A DNA stretch of 64,000 nt from Pseudorasbora parva (GCF_024679245.1 NC_090178.1:45269072-45333071), one strand, 5' to 3'. Shown: positions 1 through 24,624, counted from the first letter of the stretch. Made by a program: numbers and translations. Notes: generated from the sequence alone by a model not told the origin.

Positions 1-216
1 ATCTCCATCCCCCATGCGCGGGTGTAAAACATGCGGAAATAGCTCCCTCTGCTGGCTGTAGTCTTTACCCTCTGGCCAAAAATTCCTCAGATGCCGCAAA
101 TATCGTCAATTTGCGGCATTGGGGGAATATTTCCAGAAATAAAATGCATAAATCTCTTGTCTCAGGGGGATATGAGTGGGGAAGCACAATCATTTGAATA
201 TACTCCAGGGTTTCTA

Positions 217-740
217 TAGCCTAGAAATCTAGACGCACCCTAGCAGCAGCAAATCTAATCTGCCCACGAGTGTCGTCTAGGAACTCTCAATACCTTTCTG
301 AGCTGTATTCGCCAAACTCTTGCCGGGCCAATCACATCGTATATAGAGTTGGTTGGCGGGGCCATAATGACGACGGCCAAGTTGTGTTTGCGTGCTTCTA
401 GTAAACACAGAAACTGGCGAACGGCGGTCTGACGAATCAGCTTTGACCGCAACTCTGGAAGACTTGGAGTTAAGCTTTTCTCTGAGAAAAGAACAAAGAG
501 CGGCACTGAAGTCATTCTTAAGAAGGGAAGATGTGTTCAGAGTTTAGCCGACCGGATACGGCGAATGTTTAATCTGTCAACAAGCTCTGTTTCACCTTCG
601 TTGCTCTGGTTGGTGTAGCGCTATCCTATCGCGTGCAGAGGGAGTTTGAAAGACAACCGTTTATCCCGCCCCTCAGATTGAGCTGTCAATGGTGAGTTTC
701 CAGACCAAACTTCTTGATGTGGGTCTGGCTTGTCAGGCTA
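217..740. repeat. TIR DNA element with RecQ-helicase-like fragment, copy 1
   Basis: The ends are related inverted repeats, TAGCCTAGAAATCTAGAC on the left and, read inward, TAGCCTGACAAGCCAGACC on the right. Direct copies of gggtttcta flank the element (208-216 and 741-749), a 9-bp target-site duplication. A 9-bp duplication suggests a Mutator-like element, though hAT (8 bp) cannot be excluded. On the + strand, 479-649 reads as a helicase-like peptide with one in-frame TAG at 545. It contains an LRKEQRAALKSFL stretch, then EDVF, then PTGYGEC, resembling the Walker A region (PTGYGKS) of RecQ-type helicases with the catalytic Lys replaced by Glu. The fragment is therefore inactive. A second copy of the element lies at 15671-17432. 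Confidence 0.72.
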
Positions 741-947
741 GGGTTTCTACTGATACAAAGCCATATGCTAATCGCTGAAGTAACCCTTTAAAAACGCAGT
801 ACAATTTTTTTACTTTTTTTTTTAAATGCCAAAATGTTTCTGTGGTGAGTAGGGTTAGTGTACTGTATGGGGATAGTATATATGGTTTGTACAGTATAAA
901 AAAACATTATGTCTATGGAGAGTCTCCGTGCACCACATATTCAAGAA

Positions 948-984
948 TGTGTGTGTGTGTGTGTGTGTGTGCGTGCGTGTGTGT
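948..984. repeat. (GT)n microsatellite
   Basis: An almost pure GT dinucleotide tract with two GC interruptions. The overlapping open frames that translate it as Cys-Val runs are artefacts. Confidence 0.95.
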
Positions 985-1723
985 CTTCACATTTCTCTGT
1001 GCACCTGCACATATCTTTCTTCTGTTTCTCCACCTACATCCTCAAAGCGCCACTAGCAATTTCTATTCAATCTACTCACACAATCACGACACATTCCTCT
1101 TCTCTCTGGAATCTTTTTGTCCTTCATCACCTGAGACATTTTATGTTAATGGGTCACATATCAGGATTTTATATTATACAGCTTTTTACAATCGCTAGGA
1201 CACATTTCTCAATACCTTGGTCACTTTATTTGTTGAAAATTCTTCGCATGGTTCTCCTAACCAACTTCAGTCTTGGCACAGAAGTAAATTTCACAATCAG
1301 AATGCACTAAAGCTACAAAACACACTTCATACATGTCTCAAAGCAAGTTATTCTTTCATAATACAAGCCCATCAGGCACAATAAAAAAAATACATAAACC
1401 CTAACAAAAGGCAGCATTATACAAAGTCCCCTTTTGAAGTGAAACTTTGACACTGCATCATTGCATTGATGCTTTGGGAATGCTTTGTGTTAACTGGTGT
1501 CTAAAACATGTGTTTTTGATTGGCTACCGCAGTCAGATGACGTCATATATGCACCAACAGACTATAAAAGAGTGTCTACAGAAAATGTCATCGGCTTCTT
1601 TGTCTTCAGGAAGCCATTTGTCTGTCTGTTTATGTGAATTCCCTGCATGTCTGTGTTTAAAAAAAGAAAAGAAACCAGTGTATAGCCAGTGACTAGTATA
1701 TTTAGGCAATGTATCAAACTGTA
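985..1723. other. Intergenic stretch without recognisable feature
   Basis: AT-rich sequence. I see no exon-like frame, TIR pair or RNA gene. Short open frames here lack splice context and similarity that I can recognise. Confidence 0.5.
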
Positions 1724-2293
1724 GCCCCTTTCACACTGCACGTCGGACCCGCAATATTCCCGGAACATTGCCGGGGTCGCCTTCTGTGTGAAAGCAACCA
1801 CGTCCCGGGATTGATTACCGAATTCGACCCGGGTCGGGGACCTAGTAATATTGCTGTATTCGACCCGGGACGAGCGCTGTGTGAACAAAAGCCGAAACTA
1901 ATGCCGCAGCGTGTACGTAGTTATCGTGCGACTCCTAGAGCTTGTTTTTTCAATAATACAACCCTGCAGTGCCAGAAGAGCTTGTCGGTGTTTTAAACGC
2001 AGAGAGTGTTCGTACACAAAAGAAACTAAAATTAAACAAGCAGAAATGTGCGCAAACTGGACCACGGAGCTCCTTACTATCCGCGCTGAAGCTGAGATCG
2101 CTCGCCATTATACGTCACATCAGGATGTCACGTGTCAACTCGACCCGGGACCGTTAAGCGTTGTGTGTGAAAGCGCGCATATTACAGTATCGCTTCATTC
2201 TTCGCTGAGAATGGACCAAATCTAGCGGCCCCGGAAACAAATGCCGGGTCGCATTATCCGTGTATTTGCCGTAATCGCAGTGTGAAAGGGGCT
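1724..2293. repeat. TIR MITE with GCCCCTTTCACACTGC ends
   Basis: The left end AGCCCCTTTCACACTGC is matched by the inverse complement GCAGTGTGAAAGGGGCT at the right end. The interior is GC-rich compared with its flanks and rich in CCCGGG-like blocks. No target-site duplication longer than 3 bp is clear. It is non-autonomous: the open frames inside are short and unrecognised. Confidence 0.75.
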
Positions 2294-2960
2294 TGTGTGT
2301 GAGATACATCACACCTGAAGACACACGCAAGAGGTTTGGCTCCTGGCTCCCATCCCCCCTTAAAGGAGATTCTGCACCCAGCGGATCAGGTCCCATTGCT
2401 ACTGAGGCAGTGTGGCAAATTCAAAAATGGGGCTTGCATATGGAGCTGGCTGAGGTGCTTGAGATGGGTTTTTGATTTGCTTCTGATTTAGCAGAGAGCA
2501 TGTTTTTGGCCCATACCAGTTCTAAAGAGCTAGACATAATGGGAGTTGTGATGGATGTTTTGAGGAAGAACATCTCCCCCCTCACATCCAAGTATGAGGA
2601 GTACGGCCAAACTTAGATAGATAGATTAGCCGGTGGTAATAGAGGAATTGGCTCTAGACAGATTGTTTGAGTGATTCCTTGCGGGTCATGCGTGTTGAAA
2701 CTTCTGTTTCTCCCCAATCTCCATGAAGAATGGTCAAGATCATGGGAGAAGTCATATTTGATCTGTGAAGGGCTTAGGTGAACAATCATATGTGAGGAGT
2801 CCCCAGAATGCTTGTGAGCTATCTCTCTTCTGGCATGGCATCCTCCTAGAAATGCTCCAGTTTGCCATCGACGCCCCTTGATTTAGACAAGGGTATGTCA
2901 CTGGAGATACATCACACCACAGATCTTGCCCTCCGTGCCATCAATCAAAGTCAAGTTAAA
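2294..2960 (+). pseudogene. Possible retroelement gag-like remnant (weak)
   Basis: The tail (about 2898-2954) reads LEIHHTTDLALRAINQSQV on the + strand. This resembles the TTDLALRA motif found in gag-like proteins of fish DIRS/YR-type retrotransposons. The rest has no continuous frame and no termini were found. This is a weak recognition from memory; a translated search against fish repeat proteins would decide it. Confidence 0.3.
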
Positions 2961-3465
2961 GGTGTCTCACAAATGCTTCCACTCACCCCTCCAGAATAAA
3001 CAAGTGTCTAACTGTGAAAGGTGGAAGTTAATTAATTTTTTCGCCAATCCTGAGTGCGGAGGTCTTAAGATTGTGTTTATGTTTAGCTCATAATGTTCTC
3101 CTACAGATGAAATAGGCGCCACTTTTTCATTGGTTAACTCCCTAAGGTTTACAGCAATATATATTGTACGCTTCCCTTGTAATCGCACTCTGTGATGGGA
3201 ATAAAGGGAAAGTGGCAGCATTTACATCTGTGCCCCACTTACTTTCTGCCGCCTTCTCAGTTGTATTGTGGGAATAGTTTAAGTGTGTTTCCTCTTCTAT
3301 GAGGGGGGGAAAGGGCAATATATGGATGGGGAAGAGAAATGTATCACTTTGAGAGCCCGCTCCATCACCTGTTGCGCCCTTGAATACGATATGTACTGCA
3401 ATCAATTACTACGCTTCCTCAGCAGAAATAATGCTGTTGCAGTAGAGGTAGAGTGGATAATACAC

Positions 3466-4480
3466 AGTGTTGGGGAAGCTACTCTGAAACTGTATCTTTA
3501 CAAGCTACAAGCTACTTGTAAGTTAAAGTAGTTAAGTTACATTCAAGCTACCATTGTGAAAAAGTAGTTACACTACAAGTTACGATCAAAAAGTAGCTAG
3601 CTACATTGAAACAAATTTAAAAAAAAAAAAAATTTAACAAGGACAAATTAACTTTGAATAATTAATGAATAATGTCATAATAGAGTCGTTTCAAAGGCAA
3701 AAACTGTCAGAATCATTTGAATAATGTATACAATAAACACAATAATCTAATATAGCCTATATCTCAAACTGACTGTCAAAGAGCAACATGGCTAAAAATT
3801 TAACATAAGTGCAAGAACAAAATCTATGCAACTTAAATTAAATATTCAGGAGTCAAGATTAGGTTTACCACCATCAAACAAACCAAATGTGGGACAATGT
3901 GAGAAATGTTACTAACACTAAAACATAACCTGAAACTGTTATATAATGTCTAAGTTAATAAAAAACATTTGTATTCTGCTGATAAACATATTTTGTTCTT
4001 TAGTCCCAGAAAACACCATTAGGCCTACATCACAATGTAACATAACATGTCTTTATTTTACATGTAATTTAAATTCAACTTCACTGAGCCCAAAGGCAGA
4101 CATCATGTAGATAAACTATTTTTGAAAGAGTTCTGACCAAGTCAAACTAAAAATCAACAAAATAAATAATGAACAAATAAAATATAAATCAACATGAAAT
4201 TAGTTCATTGACAGTTTTATATATTCATTTATATAATATAGTAACAATATAACCAATTTACCGAATTATCCAGTAGTTCTCTGTATGCATTTATTAATAT
4301 GATAATTAAAAACTAACAGATTGATGGCAATGTGAGACATTTTCTCAATATGCGACCTGGGGGACAATGTCTTCTTTTTAAAAGTATGAAGGAACATAAT
4401 GTCAAACTGAGATGTAATGTTATGTCATAATGTAGCCTACTTCATTCTAACAGGTTATAAATGGGTTAATGTTCTTTAAT
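3466..4480. repeat. AT-rich repeat fragment starting with a CAGTGTTGGGGAAGCTACT end
   Basis: The left border resembles the terminus of a common fish DNA-transposon family, followed by repeated AAGTAGTTA/AAGCTAC motifs. The interior is very AT-rich and non-coding, and no matching right terminus was found, so the right limit is arbitrary. A related AAGTAGCTAAACTAC-rich patch occurs at 44760-44840. Confidence 0.45.
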
Positions 4481-4499
4481 GTTTTGCAACGTTCGCGAC

Positions 4500-4605
4500 A
4501 GTGCTACACGAAGAAAAGGTCGAAACTAAATAGATGCGGAACCTTTCCTGAACGAATGTTGTTTCACACGGACTGTTTTGAGAGTACTCACAAATATCAG
4601 TAAAG
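4500..4605 (+). promoter_or_regulatory. rrp15: rrp15 presumptive core promoter and 5' UTR
   Basis: This short segment precedes the rrp15 start codon and is bounded upstream by repeat-derived DNA. No TATA box is seen, as expected of a housekeeping gene. The start codon lies in AAAGATGG, with the favourable +4 G. The transcription start cannot be placed from sequence alone. Confidence 0.4.
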
Positions 4606-17758
<13,153 letters not shown>

Positions 17759-18050
17759 TCCATGCGCATCGAGTAGTGCATGCGTACAGGTGTATTTCCA
17801 GCCCTGCGCACGAAGAGGGAGGACTCGACGTTACCCAGAGTTCTCAGAGGGTGGATGAATGATCCTGGAGTAGGGAGAGACACTCGTCTGTGATGTTGCC
17901 CTGATCTCCGAGTGAAGCTGGGTCTTTATTGAGTGCATTGATGAGTGCTGCAGGTTTAGCCAAACCTCAGAGCTCCATTTCTGTATATAGTCATTTATAT
18001 CCGTGTTTTTGCTATTAAATCAGTCCTGTGTCATGATTTCTGTTTTTTTT
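17759..18050 (+). other. rrp15: rrp15 3' UTR
   Basis: Sequence from the stop codon to just past the poly(A) signal ATTAAA (18014-18019). A GT/T-rich tract (TCCTGTGTCATGATTTCTGTTTTTTT) follows at the expected downstream-element distance. Cleavage probably falls near 18035-18045. Confidence 0.65.
18014..18019 (+). terminator. ATTAAA polyadenylation signal of rrp15
   Basis: The common ATTAAA variant sits 256 bp after the stop, followed by a T-rich stretch within 40 bp. Confidence 0.65.
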
Positions 18051-18650
18051 ATATTGATACAGTACATCATGTTGCAGATAAAGTGAGCGGTATGGAGAAT
18101 CATGGCTGTTCATTTCAAAAAATCATTTGACCAATCCAAATGCAGTAAATTAACGATAAGAGAACAAATTTAATGTCACTCTTTATTAAGTGTTTATTAT
18201 GTCATGTTATTTTTGCCTTGTTTTGGTCAAATGTGTAAGATACTGTGCCTTATGTGCTCATTGTCATTCTTTCCACAGGCAAGTGTTCACTTGCATAAAA
18301 CGTTGTTCAGCACAGCCATGTTTATCCCTGCCAGTAAACTTGGGATTTTCTTTAACCTTGTGTGGTTTTGTTCATGATTTGATGCCATGCAACTTGGCCT
18401 AGCCTCTATCATTTGATGAATTTGTGCACAAGCACTGTGTGGTGTGATTTGATGCTGAGACCTTTGACATTAACAACAGAATCAGTTTTTTTCCCTTATT
18501 TGTGCACTCTAATTCCTCGCGTCTAATTTTGATCAGTTTCTACATCATGGAATGGAGGAACAAGGAATCGAGGAAGCATTAATTGTAGTATTAAAAAGCA
18601 CACTATTGTTTTAAATTTATTGACCAGCAAATTGATGTCTAATCCTGGGG
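18051..18650. other. Intergenic stretch between rrp15 and tgfb2, no feature seen
   Basis: AT-rich non-coding sequence. A longer rrp15 3' UTR isoform could extend here, but there is no direct sign. Confidence 0.45.
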
Positions 18651-18873
18651 CCTATTGCACTATTGATAAGGGATTAAGCCGGGATATCTTTGTGATCCTG
18701 GCTCAATTTATCCACTAATATAGAGTTATTCTTTTGTTATCTTTATCGTTCTTGTTGTGAGTGTGCCTTCAGGGTACGTTTACACGACAGTGGTGTACTA
18801 AATTTTACATACAGATGTCAAGATCACCAAGATATCCAGCTTAATCCTTTATCCTAGTTTTGTGCAATATAGG
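18651..18873. repeat. Palindromic MITE (CCTATTGCAC... ends)
   Basis: The left arm contains CCTATTGCACTA, GGATTAAGC and GGATATCTTTGTGATC. The right arm contains the inverse complements GATCACCAAGATATCC, GCTTAATCC and GTGCAATATAGG. It is a short foldback element. Confidence 0.75.
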
Positions 18874-18920
18874 GCATAGGCTTTGTAGGCCAACTTTAAC
18901 CACCACACCTGACTGTGTGT

Positions 18921-19433
18921 GAGGCTGTGTCCCAAATCGCCCTCTATACCTCACTATACACAGCACTATTTGAGGGTACAGCCATTTGTAGTGAAGTCTG
19001 AAACCAAAGTGGACGTATCGAGTGCATCCTTTCAATCCCATAATGCACCGTGATAACGAGTGTTCAACTGATGTACAATCAACCACTCAACGGCCAGAGA
19101 ATACCCCTAATGCACTGTTAGGGTTGTGCCAAATTAATTCCCACATCTGTCCAGAAGGTGGTGCCCTAAGCTGAATCATGCCTCCATACATTTTCCAAAC
19201 CGCTGATCCAATGTGGCCTCAGTGTATTATCATTTAAGCATAAGAGTTCCTGTTTTATTAAATAATTTAATTTAAAACGTAATTAGAGACACTGCTAAAG
19301 CGGCAGCCCTGCCAGTGCACACAGTTCGAAATGTTAAAACTCGTTTTTATTCACTCCTTCAAGTGGACTATATTAGTGGAGTAATGTAGGGAATAATGAA
19401 TGAGGGTATAGGGGTCAATTTCGAACACAGCCT
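18921..19433. repeat. TIR MITE with AGGCTGTGTCCCAAAT ends
   Basis: The left AGGCTGTGTCCCAAAT is matched by the inverse complement of ATTTCGAACACAGCCT on the right. The interior contains TATAC/CACTATA motifs and no coding content. Confidence 0.7.
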
Positions 19434-19992
19434 AAGTTTCTAGTTAAGTTTCTGAACACCTTGATTACTTTGGTTCAGATGTGTTTAATACGGATTAGAA
19501 CAAACCTCTGCAGAACAGTCACTCCAGGAGCAAGACTGGGAACCCCTTTCTTAAAACAAGCCTGCAGTAGACCAGTGTATTCCTAATCAAACATACATGA
19601 ATCAACGCATCAGCTCATCTAAAAATAGGTGTTTCAGAAAAGGGAGTCATCCAACATGTGAACAGTTTAAGGGGGGAACTACAGGAGCAAGGCTGGCTCC
19701 CAAGTAGGATACTTAGGGGTTTTTTTCCCAGTTATTCTCTCGGAGGTCTGCTGTCCGGCAGAGTTTTGCTCTAACTCTGATCATACGCACCTAAATAAGC
19801 CAATAAAGGTCTTCAGGATTGCTTGAAAGTTACAGGCAGGTTTGATTAGGGTTGGAACTAAACTGAAGACAGTGGACCTCCAGGAGCACAAGAATCCTGA
19901 TTTAGCTGCTTTTAATCAGATTGTTACATGGACCCCTGGTTTCTCAGACAGGGTTTAGATTAAGACAGGATTAGGCCTTAGTTTTAGTCTGA
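19434..19992. repeat. Old dispersed repeats, diverged
   Basis: Contains ACTCCAGGAGCAAGACTGGG and CAGGAGCAAGGCTGG motifs, resembling fragments of fish repeats (a related piece lies around 21130-21290). No intact ends were found. Confidence 0.4.
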
Positions 19993-20756
19993 ATGCTAGA
20001 CGAATTATAGCCCCGCCCACAATTTTTTCAAGTCGGGCGGTTCGTTCTGGCCCCGATCCATAGAGGAGTAATTATCTCCGAACAGAAACTGTTCGGACCA
20101 ATGAAATCATCAGGGCGAGCTTTAGACGATGATGGACAGATGATCAACAGTAACGTAATCATCATGTCATCAAAGGGGCTTGGATTATATTTTTTCGAAT
20201 CCTAAATGGCTTGTTTGTATCTGCATCACCTTCACAATTTCTCTCAGAAATGGTGATCATGTTGGGTAAGTGCTCTGTGTATCATTCAATTATTTTATTT
20301 TTTTTACAACACCGGCAAAGATCGTTTATTCCAGCGCGCGTGCAGACAGGGTTGCCAAGTTTTTACAACAAAATCCGCCAACTACTAGCCCTAAACAATA
20401 GCTTCTCGGGGGGTTCTCCGGGGAAAAAATGGTGTTTGGGGGGTAAAATGTGTGTTATTTTGGCATGGTTGCCTGCTAAAATTCGCACTCATGGATCTAT
20501 ATATCACATAATAGTTGCTTCAACTCGCGGACATAGAAAACAACCTGGTAACTTGACTTGGCAACACTGTGCAGTTGAGCTCTGTTGACATTTGACAATG
20601 CGTTGCTTCGTTGCTCTGATTGGTTGTAGGTCTATCCAATTGATGTCTTTCCTGGTTCGGTTGAAACACGCCCCATAATCACAGCCCAATGGAGCCGTTT
20701 CAGACTCATATTCTGACTAGAATTGAGTATGACCACGTCAGGCTACCTTAGTTCAG
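19993..20756. repeat. Dispersed DNA element related to the RecQ-fragment family
   Basis: The right portion ends GAGTATGACCACGTCAGGCTA, whose inverse complement TAGCCTGACGTGG resembles the TAGCCTGACAAGCC end of the 217-740 element. Both share TTCGTTGCTCTG(A/G)TTGGT. The left portion begins near TAGCCCCGCCCAC. Exact borders are uncertain, and open frames inside are not conserved coding. Confidence 0.5.
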
Positions 20757-20936
20757 TTAGAGCATTTAAGTAGCTTTTATAAACGTGCCTTAGAAACAAA
20801 AAGAAAAAAAAACTATTGGTGTACATCTTGAGACAAAACAATGGCACTGTGCACTCGCATTTTAAGACATGCGAGTGCAAGTTAGATTCAGTTAAAAGAG
20901 CTCAAACGTGCATTTTAGTTTTGGACTAGGTTTAAG

Positions 20937-21049
20937 CCACTCTGTGCTCTTTTCTGTTCTGTGACTTTAGGACAGCTTTATTTGCTTCAGTATCTGCTGG
21001 TGCCAAACGCGCAAACCTGTGCGTCAGTGGAGAGGCTTTTCCTGGACCT
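20937..21049 (+). repeat. Second copy of a tgfb2 leader segment, with two deletions
   Basis: Matches 23675-23825 (tgfb2 5' leader), including GCTCTTTTCTGTTCTG, CAGTATCTGCTGGTGCCAAA, CGCGCAAACCTGTGCG and GGCTTTTCCTGGACCT. It lacks two blocks present downstream: about 15 nt (23711-23725) and 24 nt (23788-23811). The second block is bounded by direct GAGAGG repeats. The match stops at GGACCT. It could be a partial tandem duplication or a relic upstream first exon. Confidence 0.85.
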
Positions 21050-22848
21050 GTGAAACCTGGGGTAGGTGTGAAATATATAGTTCATCACACATTTTCACAA
21101 ACACAATACTTATTAGATCGCTGTGACCTTAGTCAGGGGGTCTAATTAGTTTAGCTCCAATTTTCCCCATCGCACCAGCCTAGAAGCTTCTAGTGATCCT
21201 GAAGATCTCGATTAGCTGGTTCAAGTGTGTGATTAGGTTTGGAGCTGGATAGTGGCTCTCCAGAAGCAAGTTTGGTAACCATTGGCTTCAGTGATGTTTT
21301 AGTCAACCACAGGGAGGCGCTGCTGTCAAAGTAGTGCAGCGATCCTCCACTGGTTTGACACTCTGACCTCTACGAGAAGCCGGTTCTGTACATGCAACCT
21401 GAACTCCTACTGAATTCATGCTTTTCATCGTGATGTGGGCCATATGGTGCATTTTATTCTCTTGAGCTCATTAGGATTGTTGTAATATAACAGGCCCTTT
21501 TAGCAGAAGTGCACCGTCAGCCTCTCTGATTGGAGGGTTGCCAGGGGTTGACCTTTGACCTTCAATGGTGCAGCCCCGCCGGAATGACAGTTGTGCTGAT
21601 TCTAGACTCTCTTTATCGCTCTCAGTCCAGCTATGTGTACACACCCAGTTGAGATATATTTACCCAGTGTCTGAGAGGGTACGCTATCACCCTCTGAGGG
21701 CACAGCACTTCATTTTGGCCAACGTAAAACACCCATTTGTCACGAAAACGCTGTGATCTGCCACTCAGGAATGCCCGCCCGCTCCAGGGCATGTTGACAG
21801 AGCGTCCTAGAATGGGTCAAGCTCCTCTGTTGCTCATCTTTGGCCTGTATCACAAAATCTCTTCCTCATTTCTTTAGCTTGCTTGAGTCACAGCAAGAGA
21901 TTGTGAGAACAATCAAGTTGACCATGCGGAAAAATAAAAGAATGTTGTGCAATTGCTCTGCACTTAATATGATTTGGCTTATTCCTTTACATCCTTGCCC
22001 TTTTTCTCCCTCACTCTCATACAGTCTTCCATCTGTCTTTGTTGGTACTGATTTAGTGATAACATCTGGTTTACAGCAGTTGGTGGGGTTCTGAGGGCCT
22101 GTCATTCCTGATAGATTACTGGAGTGTGGGCCGGGTACAAAAGGCTTTGGCAAATGATGATTTTTTTAAACATAAGCTCAAGGGATGGAAGAGTAAATCA
22201 AGCAGGTGCGTTGAGGGAGCCTGCCCGTTACACGTTCCACACAGAGAATCTGCCTCGGCCCTGTGATCCCCCAACTCCCAGAATGGGTTATCAGCTAGAC
22301 TTTTATGCACTGATGCAACAGCTGGGTCTGCTTTTTCCTTTCTTATCAGCTGCCCGTGTCATAACAGTAGTAATAACATAAGCTACTATTTGTAGCTTTT
22401 TTTGCACTATACCAAATGACGCAAGATAACAGTACAGATTAAATGGATGGTTTTATATTAAGACTTCACTGTCTCATTTCATTGAATTTATAAAGGCTGT
22501 AAATATAAACTGCACCACACTGCAGAATAATGAAGTCAATATTTTATGCTCTTTGCCTGGTGATGGATATCCTATTTGAAGACAGTGATATATGATTGAT
22601 AATGTGTTATCTGTAATCTTAAAATATCAACCGTTACCACGATTCTGTACTGTAAACAACTGATAAGTGTATGTTTGAACTCTTTTTTTCTGTGAGAAGC
22701 AGAATCTTGAACACATAAGACTTATAATGTCAAAGTAAACTATCTGAAGGCATAATCGTGACCAAACTACTGTTTTAAAAATTTTAATTAAGACAATAAT
22801 CAACAATTTAAATAATTATACATTATTTAAATCTGTCTACACTTTATT
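21050..22848. other. Intergenic region upstream of tgfb2
   Basis: Mostly unique-looking sequence with a diverged repeat patch at about 21130-21290 (TCTAATTAGTTTAGCTCC and CTCCAGAAGCAAGTTTGG). No exon, RNA gene or TIR pair was recognised. Distal tgfb2 regulatory elements may lie here, but none can be identified by eye. Confidence 0.45.
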
Positions 22849-23035
22849 TTAAGGTGTCATTGTTATGGTGTAATTATATATTTAAGTAATGAGTAATATT
22901 AGTTAACAACATGTATACTTACTATAGGGTTAGGTTTTGGTGGTTTGTTGCATGTAATTATGCATAATTTACTGTTATTACTATCGTAAGTACATGGAAC
23001 ATATGTAACAAGGAAACTGCGTTGCCTTAAAATCT
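22849..23035. repeat. ACACTTTATTTTAAGG-type repeat fragment
   Basis: Begins ACACTTTATTTTAAGGTGTC, runs through TGCATGTAATTATGCATAA and ends near GCCTTAAAAT. This matches the layout of a widespread fish TIR element, but the right terminus is decayed. Confidence 0.55.
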
Positions 23036-23484
23036 TACAACAATTACAACATTTAACTGCAAGCTTTCAAATGACCCAGTTTATTTATGTATAGTATTTC
23101 CACTTTATCCTCAGTGTCAACTGAAAGACGTAAACAAAACAGTAAAGCTTTTAATTAGCTCGTTATATGTAACTCTTTAATTAAGTGATAAATATTTACA
23201 GAATGTTTTGTTGATGTGCCATCTGGGACTAATGGTTACGCGCGCGTTTTTGCGCAGCTGAGTACTTTGGCTTCTTGAAATCTTTTTCTTGCTATGTTGT
23301 GGTTTACTTTGACTTTCTGTTAGGGAGGTTCAAATTAGAGAGGCCAGCCCCCCCACCCAGTCTGGTTGTGCCAGAGCGAAAGTACCCAGTGGGCGTTAGG
23401 ACCTGGCCGCAGTGCCGAAGCTAACGACACGCTGAGATATTTACACTCAAGTGCTCGGTAAACCCGCGCGCTGACGAATCTCCC

Positions 23485-23560
23485 GGACTCACCGTGATGA
23501 CCAAAACCACGTGGTGAAGTCAGTCCTATATAAATCTCTCTCTCCAGCCGGCTGCCTTCA
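23485..23560 (+). promoter_or_regulatory. tgfb2: tgfb2 core promoter: E-box and TATA box
   Basis: A palindromic E-box CACGTG (23508-23513) lies 19 bp upstream of a strong TATA box TATATAAA (23527-23534). The mammalian TGFB2 promoter is known for the same order (CRE/ATF site, USF-type E-box near -50, TATA near -30). A CRE-like TGATGACC at 23495-23502 is only a weak match. Transcription is expected to start near 23557-23562. The surrounding 23330-24620 is GC-richer than the region. Confidence 0.72.
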
Positions 23561-24278
23561 GATGTGCATGTGTGTGCTGGCACAGGGACCGTTGTTTTCC
23601 ACCAGAAGGAACTGAGGAGTGCGTAAACTGAAAAGGAACTCGCTTTAACCTGCTTTTACGGTCATTTACCCCATCACTCGGTGCTCTTTTCTGTTCTGCG
23701 ACTTTAGGACGCGTGAGACAGGTACAGCTTTATTTTCTTCAGCATCTGCTGGTGCCAAACGCGCAAACCTGTGCGACAGTGGAGAGGCGATGCGACTTGA
23801 GGAGTGAGAGGCTTTTCCTGGACCTCCACATCTTCTCATAGAGTGAGGGCGAGTGGGAGGCGTGATTGCGCGGTGGTTTAGAGAGAGTTCGCGGCGTTCT
23901 GATGCGGTGGAGGTGCGCGCAAAAAGCCCGCAGGCGACGCGTCTGTCATCAACAACTGCACCAACAGAGCTTTGAGAAGCAGAAACTTTTGATGGCCAAA
24001 TCAATGGCTGTTTTAGTGGCCCGTGCTTTTGTGCACTTACCATGAAGTGATTTGGAATGAAGAGCTCAGTTTCTGTCCCGCAAATAACGGATCTGACAGA
24101 CCATTTCATGTTGGCACCTCGGATGGATTTGCAGGTACAATAAAAAAAGAGAGAGAGAGAATAGTGCGCAAACGCGCAAATTTTGAAGTTGGATAAAGAT
24201 ATTTTATTGCAATGATTGAACTTCTGCGTGACTTAATTTATTAATTAGCATTAGCTGGTACAAAAACAAAAGCACAAA
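23560..24278 (+). other. tgfb2: tgfb2 5' untranslated leader
   Basis: About 720 nt from the predicted start site to the ATG, consistent with the long leader of TGFB2 in other vertebrates. It contains several short upstream ATGs, a GA-rich tract at 24148-24162 and the segment duplicated at 20937-21049. No 5' UTR intron is assumed. The 147-codon frame on the opposite strand is a chance frame. Confidence 0.55.
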
Positions 24279-24624
24279 ATGAACTTGTACGTCCTGAGTC
24301 TCCTTCTGACCTTGGATTTAGCCACAGTGGCCGTCAGTTTATCCACATGCAGCACTCTGGACATGGACCAGTTCAAAAAGAAACGGATCGAGGCCATCCG
24401 CGGTCAGATCCTCAGTAAACTCAAGCTGAGCAGTCCTCCTGATCTCTACCCCGAGCCCGAGGAGGTGTCCCGGGACATCATCGCCATCTATAACAGCACA
24501 CGGGACCTGCTTCAGGAGAAAGCCAACGAGCGCGCGGCCACCTGCGAGAGACAGCGCAGCGAGGAGGAGTACTACGCCAAAGAAGTGCACAAGATAGACA
24601 TGCAGCCCTTCTACCCTGCCGAGA
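24279..24624 (+). CDS. tgfb2: tgfb2 coding exon 1
   Basis: Begins at the ATG in AAAATGAAC and ends GAGA|GTGAGT, leaving one base (A) of codon 116. The hydrophobic signal sequence [16 protein letters not shown] is followed by [12 protein letters not shown], as in vertebrate TGF-beta-2. The open frame continues into the intron to 24722 but that extension is not conserved. Confidence 0.95.

Noticed and set aside
842..1310. Two overlapping + strand open frames across the GT tract
   Set aside because: Cys-Val low complexity from the microsatellite, no splice context or known domain.
23666..24109. 147-codon minus-strand frame opposite the tgfb2 leader
   Set aside because: GC-rich leader gives chance long frames; no similarity or promoter on that strand.
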